Assembly (NCBI GenBank): GCA_016191555.1
Contig: JACPVX010000068.1
Span: forward strand, 27,421 to 91,420
Direction: 5' to 3'
Origin: Bacteroidota bacterium
Lineage (GTDB): Bacteria; Bacteroidota; Bacteroidia; Cytophagales; Cyclobacteriaceae
DNA: 64,000 bases
A program made the translations under genes and the position numbers. The notes beneath the pieces are model-generated. The model saw only the letters and a program-made list of their open reading frames with translations, did no database searches and was not told where the DNA came from. Below are positions 8,646 through 17,195 of this stretch, in pieces. Position 1 is the first letter of the stretch. The number at the start of each line of letters is the position of its first letter.

Positions 8646-8653
8646 TATATTTG
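8646..8653 (+). promoter_or_regulatory. Candidate -7 promoter box (TATATTTG)
   Basis: TATATTTG matches the Bacteroidota -7 consensus TAnnTTTG and lies 27 bases before the ATG at 8681. No good -33 TTG is seen at the usual 19-21 base spacing. Confidence 0.4.
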
Positions 8654-8680
8654 CAGCACTTTCATCAAATACATATTGAT

Positions 8681-9520
8681 ATGAATAATGGCAAAATCTG
8701 GATGAGTGTGGTTGGTTTATTAATCTCAACTGCTTTGGTGGCACAAAACGCAGATACGATTGTAACCATGCGAGGTAAAATCGTTGGTCATGTAAAAGAA
8801 ATTACCCCGGAATTGGTGGCATATACCAATCCCAATGAGGCAGTGATTTATAAGATTGAACGCGGAGCTGTTTCAAAAATAGTGTTTGCCAGTGGCCGAG
8901 TGGAGAAATTTGCTGATATGAAAGTATTGGCTAAAATAAACGGGGCTTTTGATTGGCCGCAAGTAGATGTTGCAACTACTGAATATGAAACGAAAGGACT
9001 GTATAAAATTGATTTAATTTCGACTAAGGCAACAGGCACAACGGTATATTCCAGTGTAACCAAAGTGCAAGATCGTGCTTTTAGTAAATTGAAGATGGCT
9101 GCCGCGATTATGGGTGGCAATCTGGTCTACATCAAAAGCGAATCATTAGAAGGCAACATTCGAAGCGAGCTCGGATCCAGAACCTCGCGGGCTCAATTAC
9201 TGGGCACTGCGTATTGTTCGGAGTTATTGGATGAGAATAAATTTAAAGCTACTCTTAACGAAGGAAACAAATACACATTAGTTAATAAGTTGGGACTTCG
9301 GAATAATGACGCGGACATTCACACGTTTGAAACGGCCAACGAAGAGGTGGATATTAATTCTGTTCAGGTGGAGAAAGGATTTATTTATCTCACACTGACA
9401 ATCGATGGCAAAAAAAGCAAGTTGCAATATCGGGTCGTGAGCTTCTCCGATAGCCGAATCATGGTTGCATACCGAGAAGGAACCGCTTATTACAATATGG
9501 TATTGTCAGAGCACATGTGA
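8681..9520 (+). CDS. Uncharacterised secreted protein (279 aa)
   Basis: A 279-residue protein. ATG 8681 is chosen because a signal peptide begins there (ending STALVAQN) and a -7 box precedes it. The N-terminal part (DTIVTMRGKIVGHVKEITPELVAYTNP) reads like the small beta-strand repeat found in many Bacteroidota secreted proteins that begin with a 'nGkV...ei...v.Y.n' motif. The C-terminal part may be another beta-rich domain. Its last 15 bases overlap the end of the convergent Rieske gene. Function unknown. Confidence 0.7.
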   Translation: MNNGKIWMSVVGLLISTALVAQNADTIVTMRGKIVGHVKEITPELVAYTNPNEAVIYKIERGAVSKIVFASGRVEKFADMKVLAKINGAFDWPQVDVATTEYETKGLYKIDLISTKATGTTVYSSVTKVQDRAFSKLKMAAAIMGGNLVYIKSESLEGNIRSELGSRTSRAQLLGTAYCSELLDENKFKATLNEGNKYTLVNKLGLRNNDADIHTFETANEEVDINSVQVEKGFIYLTLTIDGKKSKLQYRVVSFSDSRIMVAYREGTAYYNMVLSEHM

Positions 9521-9841
9521 GGTAACTGCAATAAACAAACCCTCTTCCGTTTCTTTAACAGGGAATGTTTCTAAATCTTGGCAACGCTCTGCGCACTCGC
9601 GCCCTGTTTTGATATTGAATCGATAGCCATGCCACGGACAAACAATCTCACCTAAGTAATTGATAGATCCTTTGTGCAGTGCTTCTCCATTATGAGAACA
9701 TTTGTTTTCAAATGCATGAAGAACATTTTGCCGCAACACTATGCAAATCGCCTGGCCCTTCACATCGATCCGATAAGGCGCACTTTCACGCAGTTTCGAT
9801 TGAAGTTCTTCTTTCGATTCAAAAATCTTAATCCACTCCAT
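9506..9841 (-). CDS. Rieske [2Fe-2S] ferredoxin-like protein
   Basis: A 111-residue soluble Rieske protein. The cluster ligands are CSH (NKCSHNG) and CPWH (IVCPWHGYRF) with 17 residues between, the standard C-x-H...C-x2-H arrangement for a 2Fe-2S cluster. There is no signal peptide or oxygenase catalytic domain, so it is a ferredoxin-type component that probably passes electrons to an unknown oxidoreductase, or a NirD-like small subunit. ATG 9841 (MEWIKIF) is preferred over an upstream in-frame codon, giving the usual compact length. No partner enzyme is adjacent. Confidence 0.85.
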   Translation of the reverse strand: MEWIKIFESKEELQSKLRESAPYRIDVKGQAICIVLRQNVLHAFENKCSHNGEALHKGSINYLGEIVCPWHGYRFNIKTGRECAERCQDLETFPVKETEEGLFIAVTSHVL

Positions 9842-9904
9842 AAAAATTAAGTTTGGTGGGGCGCTTCTTTTATTTACCTTCAAGTCGATAACCCTAAAAT
9901 TACA

Positions 9905-11212
9905 ATGAAGAAGCTTTACATTTTCGTATTCACATTGCTCATTTCTATCGGAACCCAGGCTCAGGTAAATCCCAAACTACAAGCAAAACTGGACCTTCAG
10001 GCTAAAGAAATTGAAGAAAAGATGATCGGCTGGCGCAGGCACTTGCACCAATTTCCCGAACTCTCCAATCGTGAAACAAAAACAGGCGCTTACATTGTCG
10101 CGCACCTAAAATCATTGGGCATTGAAGTGCAATACCCGGTAGCCAAAACGGGTGTGGTAGGAATTTTGAAGGGAGACAAACCCGGGCCGGTGATAGCGTT
10201 GCGAGCTGATATGGATGGCTTGCCCGTTACCGAGCGCAGCTCGGTGCCATTCGCATCCAAAGAGAAAACTGTTTTCAACGGACAAGAAACGGGTGTGATG
10301 CATGCCTGCGGCCACGACTCGCACATGGCGATGTTGATGGCGGTAGCAGAAATTTTATCGAAAAATAAAAGTGAGTTGAAGGGTACGGTGAAGTTTTTCT
10401 TTCAACCGGCAGAAGAAGGTGGCTTACCGAGCGATGGAATGTCTGGGGCAGAGTTGATGATCAAAGAAGGTGTAATGGAAAACCCGAAAGTAGATGTGGT
10501 CTTTGGTTTGCACATTCAATCACTTACACCCAGCGGAAAAATTGCATTGAAGCCGGAAGGTTTGATGGCAGCTGTGGATGGGTTGAACATCAAAGTGAAT
10601 GGCAAAGGAGCACATGGTGCCACTCCGTGGGACGGTGTAGATCCGATTATGATTTCCAGTCAAATAATCACCGGATTGCAGACCATCGTAAGTCGTCAGT
10701 CCGAATTGACTAAGGCCGGTGTCGTGATCACGATTGGAAGTATTCATTCCGGAAACAGAGGAAACATCATTCCGGAAACGGCTACGATGGAAGGAACCAT
10801 CCGCACATTTGATGTTTCGATGCAGGCAAAAGTCCACGAAAAAATAAAACAAACTGTATCAAAAATTGCAGAGTCAGCCGGTGCTACTGCCGAGGCGAAT
10901 ATCAGCCGCGGTTATCCGGTAACTTACAATGACCCGGCATTGACTGCGTTGATGATGCCCAGCCTTCAACGTGCGGCAGGAAAAGAAAATGTAATTCCGA
11001 CTCCGGCTGTAACCATGGCCGAAGATTTTTCTTTCTTTCAGCAAAAAGTGCCCGGTGTATTTTTCTTTCTCGGTGCCTACCCTACCGATGTAAAATTGGA
11101 GAAGCAGCCTGTGCATCACACTGCTGATTTTATGATTGACGAAAAATCATTTGTAACAGGCGTGAAAGCGCTGCTCGTACTGACTACGGATTATATGTAC
11201 ATGAAAAAATAA
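9905..11212 (+). CDS. Secreted M20 amidohydrolase (HipO/ILR1-like)
   Basis: A 435-residue zinc metallohydrolase of peptidase family M20D with a signal peptide (ending IGTQAQ). Visible signatures are RRHLHQFPELS, ALRADMDGLPVTE, HACGHDSHMAML and FFFQPAEEGG. The CGH and PAEE residues form the dinuclear metal site, with an intervening dimerisation domain (about residues 215-330). The family removes N-acyl groups from amino acids such as hippurate or IAA conjugates. Export suggests a periplasmic scavenging role. The next gene starts seven bases downstream. Confidence 0.88.
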   Translation: MKKLYIFVFTLLISIGTQAQVNPKLQAKLDLQAKEIEEKMIGWRRHLHQFPELSNRETKTGAYIVAHLKSLGIEVQYPVAKTGVVGILKGDKPGPVIALRADMDGLPVTERSSVPFASKEKTVFNGQETGVMHACGHDSHMAMLMAVAEILSKNKSELKGTVKFFFQPAEEGGLPSDGMSGAELMIKEGVMENPKVDVVFGLHIQSLTPSGKIALKPEGLMAAVDGLNIKVNGKGAHGATPWDGVDPIMISSQIITGLQTIVSRQSELTKAGVVITIGSIHSGNRGNIIPETATMEGTIRTFDVSMQAKVHEKIKQTVSKIAESAGATAEANISRGYPVTYNDPALTALMMPSLQRAAGKENVIPTPAVTMAEDFSFFQQKVPGVFFFLGAYPTDVKLEKQPVHHTADFMIDEKSFVTGVKALLVLTTDYMYMKK

Positions 11213-11219
11213 ATTAGAG

Positions 11220-12083
11220 ATGAGATTTTTGCCCTTATTGGTTGTGTTGATGAGTTCTGGTTTGTATGCTCAAACCGGCTCCGAAATTTTTCTTTTCGAT
11301 TTACAAAGCAAAAAAGCAAAGCTCACACTTTCTAATCCTAAGAATATCACCAATCACAACGGCTACGACAATCAGCCGTCATTTCATTCGGATAAACCAC
11401 TCATTTATTATTCATCATTCAATGACGATGGCCGCTCCGATGTAAAGATTTTCAATTACAAAACTGGTGAGACGACTAATCTTACTAAAACCTCAGAGCG
11501 CGAATACTCACCCACACTTACACCTGACAAAAAATTTATCTCTTGTATCATTCAGCGTGATAATAATGCCCAGGATTTAGGTAAATATCCGGTGGAGGGC
11601 GGTCAGCCTACTGTAATCATCGACAACTTAATTGTTGGCTATCATGCGTGGATCGATGATACTCGATTGCTTCTTTTTGTTTTAGGGGAACCGCAAACAT
11701 TAAGGCTGTATGACACGAAAACGAAGACAGATAAAATCCTAGCGGAGAAAATTGGCCGTTCGCTACATTCCATACCCGATCAGAATGCGATGAGTTTTGT
11801 TCATAAAGTTTCGGATAGTGAGTGGATCATCAAACGATTCGACAAAACTACCGGAGCTATTTCCGATATAGCTACAACGCTGCCCGGTCGGGAAGACTTG
11901 TGTTGGACACCCGATGGTAAAATTATCATGAGTGATGGGTCAAAAATTTATTGGCTTAATCCATCTTCTCAAGAAAAGAAATGGATTGAAATTTCAATGC
12001 CAGCCAATGAGAAAATCAAAGGCATTACACGATTGGCTATTAATAAAAAAGGAACACAGTTGGCGGTAGTTGTGGCTGAGTAG
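11220..12083 (+). CDS. Secreted TolB-like beta-propeller protein
   Basis: A 287-residue protein with a signal peptide (ending GLYAQT). The mature part has repeated blades of the WD40-like/PD40 type: NQPSFHSDKPLIYYSSFNDD, SPTLTPDKKFISC and CWTPDGKIIMSD. Each carries the P-d-g/k-k turn typical of TolB-like propellers. Seven bases after the amidohydrolase gene, it is probably co-transcribed with it. It may bind a ligand or partner at the cell envelope; no catalytic domain is visible. Confidence 0.75.
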   Translation: MRFLPLLVVLMSSGLYAQTGSEIFLFDLQSKKAKLTLSNPKNITNHNGYDNQPSFHSDKPLIYYSSFNDDGRSDVKIFNYKTGETTNLTKTSEREYSPTLTPDKKFISCIIQRDNNAQDLGKYPVEGGQPTVIIDNLIVGYHAWIDDTRLLLFVLGEPQTLRLYDTKTKTDKILAEKIGRSLHSIPDQNAMSFVHKVSDSEWIIKRFDKTTGAISDIATTLPGREDLCWTPDGKIIMSDGSKIYWLNPSSQEKKWIEISMPANEKIKGITRLAINKKGTQLAVVVAE

Positions 12084-12090
12084 AGATTAT

Positions 12091-12750
12091 TTATTTTTCG
12101 CAAAACGCACCTTTTGCGATATACAGCGATTTAAAATCTAACTCTAACAGACCTTCGCGAACAGCGGGATCCTTCTCAACCGCCTCTTTGTTAAACTCAC
12201 CTTTCACAATCCAGATGCCACCTTCGGTATCTCCATAAGTTCCTTCGGCTATGGTAGTGCCGTCTTTCATCAGGTCTTTCAAATACCGATCGTGTTTACC
12301 AAATAGTTCGGGCGCATCTTGTACATTAAACTTTGCAATGTTGGGAATGAACCGGACAAATGAATACATCACCATTTGATACGGCTCACTCGCCTTGCAG
12401 ATACCGCCAACGCGAGGAGTGTAGGTGAGCATCTCCAACCGCCAGCGATTTGCCTGAATGCCCGGATCACCCTTCAGCCATTCTTCTACTTCGGCTCGGT
12501 TGGACGAGTTGAAAACAAAAATTCCACCACCCCCTTCAAAAGGACCTGCCGCCAGCAGCTTTCCTTCTTTGGCCATTTTATTGATGTTGGCCATATGACC
12601 TTCCATCAACTTATCAACTTCTGCTTTTGGTAATTCAGGCAAGTCAGTTCGCTTGTGAAGAAACACAAAAATATGCGAGGTTGCCTTTTGCGCGCAAACA
12701 GTGTAATCACCCGCAGTGAGCAACAGTAGTAAAACCAAAATCTTTTTCAT
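12091..12750 (-). CDS. Secreted protein with two YCII-like domains
   Basis: A 219-residue protein with a signal peptide (ending DYTVCAQK). The mature part contains two tandem YCII-related (ferredoxin-like) repeats, at about residues 28-105 and 125-215. Both show the hxaxhxxxmxxlxkxGxlxxaGp/GTYGD-type pattern (HMANINKMAKEGKLLAAGP and HDRYLKDLMKDGTTIAEGT) followed by a G-G-I-h-h strand. YCII domains are usually single and cytoplasmic, and their function is poorly understood. It is the last of the minus-strand genes that begin at 19949, three bases after the DMT gene. Confidence 0.75.
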   Translation of the reverse strand: MKKILVLLLLLTAGDYTVCAQKATSHIFVFLHKRTDLPELPKAEVDKLMEGHMANINKMAKEGKLLAAGPFEGGGGIFVFNSSNRAEVEEWLKGDPGIQANRWRLEMLTYTPRVGGICKASEPYQMVMYSFVRFIPNIAKFNVQDAPELFGKHDRYLKDLMKDGTTIAEGTYGDTEGGIWIVKGEFNKEAVEKDPAVREGLLELDFKSLYIAKGAFCEK

Positions 12751-12753
12751 AAC

Positions 12754-13668
12754 TTATTTTTGTTTGCCGATGATCAATACGCCAACTAAGATCAGTAAAG
12801 TTCCTGCCAATTGCCAGAAGGTAATGGCTTCGCTTAGAAAAATATTGGCTAATACGATAGTCGATACAGGCCCCACGCTTCCTACAATGGCCGTGTTGTC
12901 CGAGCCCATTCGGTTAATGGCAGCTGTTACCAAATACGAAGGAATGACCGTAGAAAAAACAGCCATCAAAAAACTATAGACATAAACCAGCGGAGGTAAA
13001 TGAAACAACGAAACATTACTGAACAGAGCGAAGTGTAAAAGCACTCCCACCGAGGCAAAGCTCATGGCGTAACTATTAAATTTCGAAGCGCCTACTTGCG
13101 GAATCAATCGCCCACTACCAACGATATAGGCCGCGTAGGTAAATGCACAAATGAAAATATACAAGGACCCCAGCAAGAAGTGATTGCTTTGTGGTGCGCT
13201 CCAATCTATTTCACTGATGAATGCAATCGCTAGACCAACATATGTGATCGCTACCGCCAGCCACTGCGGGGGCTTTATTTTCACTTTAAAAATCACAGCC
13301 GACATTAGCAAAACCAGTGTAGGATACACGAATAAAATCAAGCGCTCGATGCCCGCAGAAACATAGGCCAATCCAAGAAAATCGAGAAGGCTGCTAATGT
13401 AATAACCCAAGCAGCCAATGATGGCAATGTAAGCCCATTGGCGAGATGTAAATTTGGTGTTGGTTGATCTGCTGGACGAAACAAATGCAGCACCCACAAA
13501 AAACGGAACAGAGAAAATCATTCGCCAAGCGAGCAATGTCAACGCATCGATCTGCGTATCGCGATAAGCAAGTTTCACAAAAATGGCTTTGGTGGAAAAA
13601 CAAACGGCACCTAACAGAGCTAGTAAGATACCTTGCGCGAGCGAATAATTGGATCGATTGGAATTCAA
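12754..13668 (-). CDS. EamA/DMT-family transporter
   Basis: A 304-residue protein of about ten membrane helices in two EamA repeats. The first half has GILLALLGAVCFSTKAIFVKLAYR, the second ends with a repeated EAITFWQLAGTLLILVGVLI. Such proteins are metabolite exporters or drug/metabolite transporters. The start is a TTG at 13668, thirteen bases after the stop of the gene upstream, with no upstream ATG. Co-orientation and a three-base gap to the YCII gene suggest co-transcription. Substrate unknown. Confidence 0.85.
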   Translation of the reverse strand: MNSNRSNYSLAQGILLALLGAVCFSTKAIFVKLAYRDTQIDALTLLAWRMIFSVPFFVGAAFVSSSRSTNTKFTSRQWAYIAIIGCLGYYISSLLDFLGLAYVSAGIERLILFVYPTLVLLMSAVIFKVKIKPPQWLAVAITYVGLAIAFISEIDWSAPQSNHFLLGSLYIFICAFTYAAYIVGSGRLIPQVGASKFNSYAMSFASVGVLLHFALFSNVSLFHLPPLVYVYSFLMAVFSTVIPSYLVTAAINRMGSDNTAIVGSVGPVSTIVLANIFLSEAITFWQLAGTLLILVGVLIIGKQK

Positions 13669-13681
13669 GTTATTGGATTAA

Positions 13682-16036
13682 CTATTTTTTGTCAACAGAA
13701 AAAGAGGCTTCCGTATACCCGATCATTCCGTTTTCAGATATGCCTTCGACTACAATTTTATACTTGCCTGTAATATCCGATGTAAAGAAAGAAAGTTTTT
13801 CAATAACATCCTTTGGCTGCATAGATGGATTCCAATAAAGTAAATGACGGTAATCGGGCACGCGACTAGTGGTTGTGGATTGATAACTCGGAGAGTAGAA
13901 TTCTTTCTCCGCATTTAATCCCACGTAGTCCAATTGAAGGAGTCGTGGATTGGCTAGTAAGTTTGCACCTTCGCCTTCGTATGTTTTTAGACTCACAATT
14001 CCATGCAATTGAAATTCACCGAGGTGCCATTTTCGAGTGATGACTTCCAGAGTTTTGATTTGAGTAGGGTCCAGCTTCATTAATTCATCTTCATCAAAAA
14101 TAGGCATTCCGTCTAAGAGCATCATCGGAGGTTGTTCAAATACGCTCTTTCGCTTTTGATCATAAACACTAAAATGAAATCCATCTTTTCTTTTCCGAAC
14201 AAAAACACCGGAAACATATTCGCGTAGTATCTCTTCCATTACCGGGAACCGAGTATAATCATCGAGCTGGTATACTTCATCAGCCAACCCATAGAAATAA
14301 TTTTCAGTCAACTTTTCGGAAGACTTATCATTTTGCTCTTCAGCATAGATGTTTTGTACTTGCATGCCAACACTTCTTGATGTCAATTGATTCTCGAAAG
14401 AAGATGATAGTTTAAGCGGTGCCGCTGGCCACTTAGTAGATTTCTTACTATAAGGTGATTGCATTTCTACCAGCAAAGCACTATCAATAGATGAGTGAGT
14501 TTGTACAAATAGCTTTGAATCTGGCTGTTTTGTTGGAATCTCAAATAATGCAATTCCATCTCCATTGCTCTTAGTAACCCATAATTTGTTTTGCCCGGAT
14601 GCCATACTTAAGTAGGCGTCGATGCCACTAATAGGCTGGTTGCCTTGTAGAATTTTAAATTCCAAAATGACGGCATTACGCTCTGGGAGAAACGCTTTTT
14701 TTCTGGTGGAGTCCAACACCTCTTCTCTCCACTTGAAACGTCTCCAGCCATGGGTTAACATTAAATTGTCTGCGGCAGCTTCCGCGGATGCATCAGCGGA
14801 AAAATAATACTCTGGCGATTCGATTTTTTCACCTAGTTCGGAAGTTAGCCAGAAATAGCTTTTTATATTTTCCACTGAATGTGGAAGTGAGTCGATTCGA
14901 AAGACAGAAACGGAGCAGTTAGAACTTATGAATTCCTCCTTCAAAGCACCCCTTAGTTCTACTGATACCGCTTGACGCGTAGTATAGTTTGATTCTGAAG
15001 GGACAACGGATAGCTCCAACCCTTTTTTTGGCTTGTTGAAAATCAATCTTTCACATTGGGGTTGAAGATCTGTATCAAATAGAGTAAGGTGCGAAATGCC
15101 CTCCAATAAATCATTTCGCTCGATGATAAAATCGCATGACCCACTTGTAAATGGCAAATACAAAACATGCGAAATCATATTGCGGGCATGAATAAAAAGA
15201 TACGCACCAGAATGGAACGAACGAGTATGTAATGCCGCGCGAACCTGAACCACTACTTTGTTATCAAAGCTGTCCACAACATGCATGCTATAACCGGTAG
15301 AAAGCGGAACGGGCAGGTTTGCATACATTGAATTTCCGGCTTTGGTTTGTATACGTGCCCGATACTGATGGGCTTGTGAAGGTGCAAATGTGAAATGCCC
15401 CATGCCAAACTTAAGCGGAGCAAATTTTACAATTGTATCGTTTCGCTCATTTAAAACACAGCCTAAGAAATCAATCCCTTGCCCATGTTCATCAACTACC
15501 TGAAAAGCAACTTTGCTTTTTATTCCGGCCACCATGTTTCCTCCTTCCGGAAAAAACTGAGCGCGGATGGTGTTGGCTGAAATATCTAATTCGGGCGCTT
15601 TAAAGGGATTGATGATAGAAATGTTTTTTTCGAAGAATAAATCCGAATCAAAATTTTTCATCCAATTTGTATAGCATCGGATGGTGTAATTACCTGTATT
15701 CCAATCGATGGGTATTGCGAAAGATCCATTCCCAACACCCTTTTTCATTTCAATCTTTAGTTGCAAAGCAGCTGCATCATTTGCGTTGATCACTTCCAAA
15801 TAGGCCACTCGACTTAAATCAAGCGCTTTGTGAAGAGATGCATCGGTCAGATAAATTTTAAACCAAACCGTTTCGCCTGTCAGATAAGTAGGGCGATCCG
15901 TATGCACATAAATTTTTTCCTGTAGATTTTTTGTTCGGTATACGTCAAACTTTTTTCTCAATGTATCGCTAAGATTTTGTGAATAGACTACATGAACAAA
16001 AAGAAAGCAGAATAGAATAAGATGATTTCGAAGCAT
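13682..16036 (-). CDS. MG2-domain secreted protein with C-terminal plug-like region
   Basis: A 784-residue exported protein (signal peptide ending VVYSQN). ATG 16036 is chosen because the longer frame would place the signal internally and overlap the upstream gene. An MG2-like domain lies near the N-terminus (YVHTDRPTYLTGETVWFKIY), the tether domain of macroglobulin-like proteins. Beta-rich repeats follow. Near the C-terminus is a TonB-plug-like segment (PPMMLLDGMPIFDEDELMKL ... IKTLEVITRK) but there is no beta-barrel. It starts four bases after the DUF4249 stop, so it belongs to the TonB receptor operon. Possibly an outer-surface accessory that engages the receptor. Confidence 0.8.
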   Translation of the reverse strand: MLRNHLILFCFLFVHVVYSQNLSDTLRKKFDVYRTKNLQEKIYVHTDRPTYLTGETVWFKIYLTDASLHKALDLSRVAYLEVINANDAAALQLKIEMKKGVGNGSFAIPIDWNTGNYTIRCYTNWMKNFDSDLFFEKNISIINPFKAPELDISANTIRAQFFPEGGNMVAGIKSKVAFQVVDEHGQGIDFLGCVLNERNDTIVKFAPLKFGMGHFTFAPSQAHQYRARIQTKAGNSMYANLPVPLSTGYSMHVVDSFDNKVVVQVRAALHTRSFHSGAYLFIHARNMISHVLYLPFTSGSCDFIIERNDLLEGISHLTLFDTDLQPQCERLIFNKPKKGLELSVVPSESNYTTRQAVSVELRGALKEEFISSNCSVSVFRIDSLPHSVENIKSYFWLTSELGEKIESPEYYFSADASAEAAADNLMLTHGWRRFKWREEVLDSTRKKAFLPERNAVILEFKILQGNQPISGIDAYLSMASGQNKLWVTKSNGDGIALFEIPTKQPDSKLFVQTHSSIDSALLVEMQSPYSKKSTKWPAAPLKLSSSFENQLTSRSVGMQVQNIYAEEQNDKSSEKLTENYFYGLADEVYQLDDYTRFPVMEEILREYVSGVFVRKRKDGFHFSVYDQKRKSVFEQPPMMLLDGMPIFDEDELMKLDPTQIKTLEVITRKWHLGEFQLHGIVSLKTYEGEGANLLANPRLLQLDYVGLNAEKEFYSPSYQSTTTSRVPDYRHLLYWNPSMQPKDVIEKLSFFTSDITGKYKIVVEGISENGMIGYTEASFSVDKK

Positions 16037-16040
16037 GAGA

Positions 16041-17192
16041 TTACTCCCAGAAGGAAGGCTTTTGTGTTGTTCCCTGACTATATCTGCAATCGGAGCAGTA
16101 GGGCGGTGCAAATAAATAACCAATAATATCACCACCGATCTGGACACTTCCTACAATCGAATTCGTGTTACCCTCAAAGCGTGGCAATTCAGCGATGAAA
16201 ACAGTGTCAATGTAGCAACTGCTGGATGGCTTAGATAATTGCAGTGCATCCGGTAAATCTGAATAGGAGATAAACAGTCTCTTTTCTGTCACCTCAGAAA
16301 TATCAAAGTAACCTAAAACCGGATTGCTGGGGTTCGTCACATTATAGATATTTCCCACTACTTTGCCAGGCTGTGGATCGAACAAACTCCCCAACCCTTC
16401 ACTTGTCTTTTTAAGATTTTCCCAAAAGGTATAGGCATCAATTGATAGTGCGCGCTGTCGAACAAGAATGCTGTATTTTTTAAACAATTTTTGTGATCGC
16501 TTTGGAATAATTGTGATGGGGAAATTTGCGATAGCATCTACAGATAAGCGACTGGATGACCCAACTAGTATTTGTTGAGACGAAAGCGTACGCCAGCAAG
16601 TATAAGTCTGATCAGCCAAAGGAATCGCGTTCACAGTTCCTCCAGAAAGCTTTAATCCTGAAAAATAGTCTGCATCAAATTCATACGTCTCTTCATAGCT
16701 CCAGAAATAATAGCGAGTCGCATTGGTCGCATCATGTGTATGTACTAATACGGAAACGCCTTCGAGGTTATTGTAGACTTTCCAGGTCACGCTATCAATC
16801 GCTGGAGTAGCTTTGGAGGATAAGAAGTCCGATTGAAATTCTTCATCGGCATTGGTCTTTATATACAGCCTGTATTTTTTGGAAGGGTCAACTAAAATGT
16901 TTTTCGCTTCATAATTTCCGGCACCGCGTTCGCTTAATGTAAATGATGTGCCATCGTTCCTTTCAATTTTTACGATTGCGCTTGCCTCAGCAGGGGCTAC
17001 GTCTGTTGAGCTAAGCGGAATGATACGACTCAGTTTTACATTGGCAGATCCTGTTTTGCTATCCAGAAATCCGTCCACTACTAGATAGCTGGTTCCTCCA
17101 TCAATCGTTGGTGGCGGATAAGGCTCCAGACAGCTGTAGCTTATCACCAGAAGTAGAGCTATCAACAAAATATGAGAACGACTTTTCGGCAT
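16041..17192 (-). CDS. DUF4249-family lipoprotein
   Basis: A 383-residue lipoprotein with lipobox ISYSC (about residue 21). The sequence after it (EPYPPPTIDGGTSYLVVDGF) and the strand pattern ANVKLSRIIPL are characteristic of DUF4249 proteins, which commonly follow STN TonB receptors in Bacteroidota and are thought to be surface-exposed substrate-binding partners. It lies four bases after the TonB receptor stop. The lack of an SGB/SusD-type partner suggests a receptor system other than the Sus polysaccharide type. Confidence 0.85.
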   Translation of the reverse strand: MPKSRSHILLIALLLVISYSCLEPYPPPTIDGGTSYLVVDGFLDSKTGSANVKLSRIIPLSSTDVAPAEASAIVKIERNDGTSFTLSERGAGNYEAKNILVDPSKKYRLYIKTNADEEFQSDFLSSKATPAIDSVTWKVYNNLEGVSVLVHTHDATNATRYYFWSYEETYEFDADYFSGLKLSGGTVNAIPLADQTYTCWRTLSSQQILVGSSSRLSVDAIANFPITIIPKRSQKLFKKYSILVRQRALSIDAYTFWENLKKTSEGLGSLFDPQPGKVVGNIYNVTNPSNPVLGYFDISEVTEKRLFISYSDLPDALQLSKPSSSCYIDTVFIAELPRFEGNTNSIVGSVQIGGDIIGYLFAPPYCSDCRYSQGTTQKPSFWE

Positions 17193-17195
17193 AGC

